Source of the DNA: Elizabethkingia occulta
GTDB taxonomy: Bacteria > Bacteroidota > Bacteroidia > Flavobacteriales > Weeksellaceae
Assembly: GCF_002023715.1 (NCBI RefSeq)
Contig: NZ_MAHX01000017.1
Span: 1-64,000, forward strand
Reading direction: 5' to 3'
Length of the DNA: 64,000 nt
Shown in pieces: positions 62,867-64,000 of the stretch. Position numbers and translations under genes: made by a program. Within the stretch, counting starts at the first letter, position 1, and each line of letters opens with the position of its first letter. The notes beneath the pieces were generated by a model, which searched no databases, was not told the origin of the DNA, and saw nothing but the letters and a program-made list of their open reading frames with translations.

Positions 62867-64000
62867 TTAACTGCCTATCATTTTTTTGATAGAATTCAGC
62901 TTCATTAAAGCTTCAATAGGAGTAAGTGTATTGATATCGATTTTAGTCAATTCTTCACGAATATTTTCCAGAACCGGATCATCCAGCTGGAAGAAGCTTA
63001 ATTGCATATTTTCTTCGGTAACTCTTTTTATTTTTTCAGATGAACCGCCTTGTGCTCTGGAATCCTCCAGTGTCTTCAGAATTTCTTCTGCGCGGTGAAC
63101 AACTTTAGAAGGCATACCTGCAAGCTTTGCTACATGAATACCAAAACTATGCTCACTACCACCAGGGATTAGTTTTCTCAGGAATATAATATTCCCTTTA
63201 TTTTCCTGGATGCTCACACTAAAGTTTTTTATCCGTTCAAAATTTACTGTCATTTCGTTTAGCTCATGATAGTGTGTCGCAAAAAGAGTCTTTGGCTTTG
63301 TTGAGTGCTGGTGCAGATATTCTGCAATTGCCCATGCAATTGAAACTCCATCGTAGGTACTTGTACCACGTCCAATCTCATCCAGCAATATTAGTGAGCG
63401 ATCCGAAATGTTATTCAGAATGTTGGCAGCCTCGTTCATCTCCACCATAAAGGTAGATTCACCAGCTGCAATATTGTCGGAAGCACCAACACGGGTGAAA
63501 ATTTTGTCCAGTAACCCTACTTCAGCATGCTTTGCCGGAACATAACTACCGATCTGAGCTAAGAGGCAGATAATAGCTGTTTGTCTTAATATGGCTGATT
63601 TACCGGCCATGTTGGGACCTGTAACCATAATAATCTGTTGTGAGTCCTGATCCAGATAGATATCATTCGGAATGTATTTCTCTCCTAAAGGTAAAGACTT
63701 TTCTATAATAGGGTGGCGTCCTTCCGAGATACTGATTACAAAGCTATCATTAAGAACAGGTTTTGTATATTGCTCCTGTACAGAAAGTTCGGATAGGCCT
63801 AACGCACAGTCTAATTGAGCAATTAGTGCTGAGTTCTCCTGTATAAGATCTATATATTGTAGTAAATAAGTGCAGGTTGCACGGTATAATTCTGATTCCA
63901 ATAAAGAAATCTTTTCTTCAGCTCCCAAAATCTGGCTTTCATATTCCTTTAGCTCTTCAGTAATATAACGCTCTGCGTTAACAAGTGTTTGCTTACGGAT
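62867..64000 (-). CDS. mutS: DNA mismatch repair protein MutS, C-terminal part (runs off the window)
   Basis: The frame is open to the right edge (24 further codons beyond the first internal ATG, reading [20 protein letters not shown], a MutS clamp segment). The ATPase domain has Walker [11 protein letters not shown], Walker [17 protein letters not shown], the ST-loop/His region [11 protein letters not shown] and the helix-turn-helix dimer end. The N-terminal mismatch-recognition half lies outside the window. Confidence 0.95.
   Translation of the reverse strand: MRKQTLVNAERYITEELKEYESQILGAEEKISLLESELYRATCTYLLQYIDLIQENSALIAQLDCALGLSELSVQEQYTKPVLNDSFVISISEGRHPIIEKSLPLGEKYIPNDIYLDQDSQQIIMVTGPNMAGKSAILRQTAIICLLAQIGSYVPAKHAEVGLLDKIFTRVGASDNIAAGESTFMVEMNEAANILNNISDRSLILLDEIGRGTSTYDGVSIAWAIAEYLHQHSTKPKTLFATHYHELNEMTVNFERIKNFSVSIQENKGNIIFLRKLIPGGSEHSFGIHVAKLAGMPSKVVHRAEEILKTLEDSRAQGGSSEKIKRVTEENMQLSFFQLDDPVLENIREELTKIDINTLTPIEALMKLNSIKKMIGS

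Overview
The window looks like a chromosome segment of a Flavobacteriia member, most like Elizabethkingia or Chryseobacterium (Weeksellaceae). The grounds are AT-rich DNA, TAnnTTTG-type promoter boxes, DUF3078 and TonB-dependent receptor families, an AraC regulator with a TPR sensor, group III truncated haemoglobin, and FISUMP-type lipoproteins. The genus is inferred from gene content only; no database search was possible.

Bases 1-32 kb are ordinary core chromosome. They hold the tail of an IS3-type transposase at the left edge, clpC, sufE plus a family 9 glycosyltransferase, two tandem tRNA-Val(TAC) genes, an exbB-exbD-tonB-folC operon, two outer-membrane receptors (one copper-type), an MBL/rhodanese/thioredoxin sulfur operon, a HerA-like ATPase, an exonuclease, lysA, hflX, a Na+/H+ antiporter, gdhA, dprA, a rhomboid protease and a DUF3078 protein.

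From 32475 to 46208 a mobile element of about 13.7 kb is inserted in comM (YifB-type Mg-chelatase/branch-migration helicase). The N-terminal half of comM lies at 46204-47045 and the C-terminal half at 31784-32479. The halves join in frame, and the two junctions share the 5-bp core ACATC. A large serine recombinase starts about 50 bp inside the right junction, and joining the element's ends recreates a dyad-symmetric attP. The element carries a BT4734/VirE_N-like primase-type protein, ArdA antirestriction protein, a small serine resolvase, and a cargo of lipoproteins. The central cargo gene is a cholesterol-dependent-cytolysin-like protein without domain 4, made as a predicted lipoprotein. A FISUMP/fimbrillin-like lipoprotein module on the element is paralogous to one on the chromosome just beyond comM. 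The element also holds unusual non-coding DNA: a 140-bp repeat present twice with several hairpins and a compensatory base-pair change, a 56-58-bp dyad element present three times (once inside the primase gene), and two large structured regions. I see no relaxase, type IV secretion or other conjugation gene, so it is either non-autonomous or mobilised in trans.

Bases 47-64 kb return to core chromosome: the chromosomal lipoprotein module with its AraC/TPR regulator, manC with a SprT-like protease gene, a serine hydrolase, a 3'-5' exonuclease, a SUF-type DUF59 protein, OsmC, an HMG-CoA-lyase-type enzyme, pepT, an LpxH-like phosphoesterase, thiL with a thioesterase, a BaiN-type flavoprotein, and the C-terminal part of mutS running off the right edge.

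The best candidate for an undescribed system is the comM-integrated element as a vehicle for a short CDC-like pore-forming lipoprotein and its companion lipoproteins. The structured repeats between the cargo modules are the second candidate.
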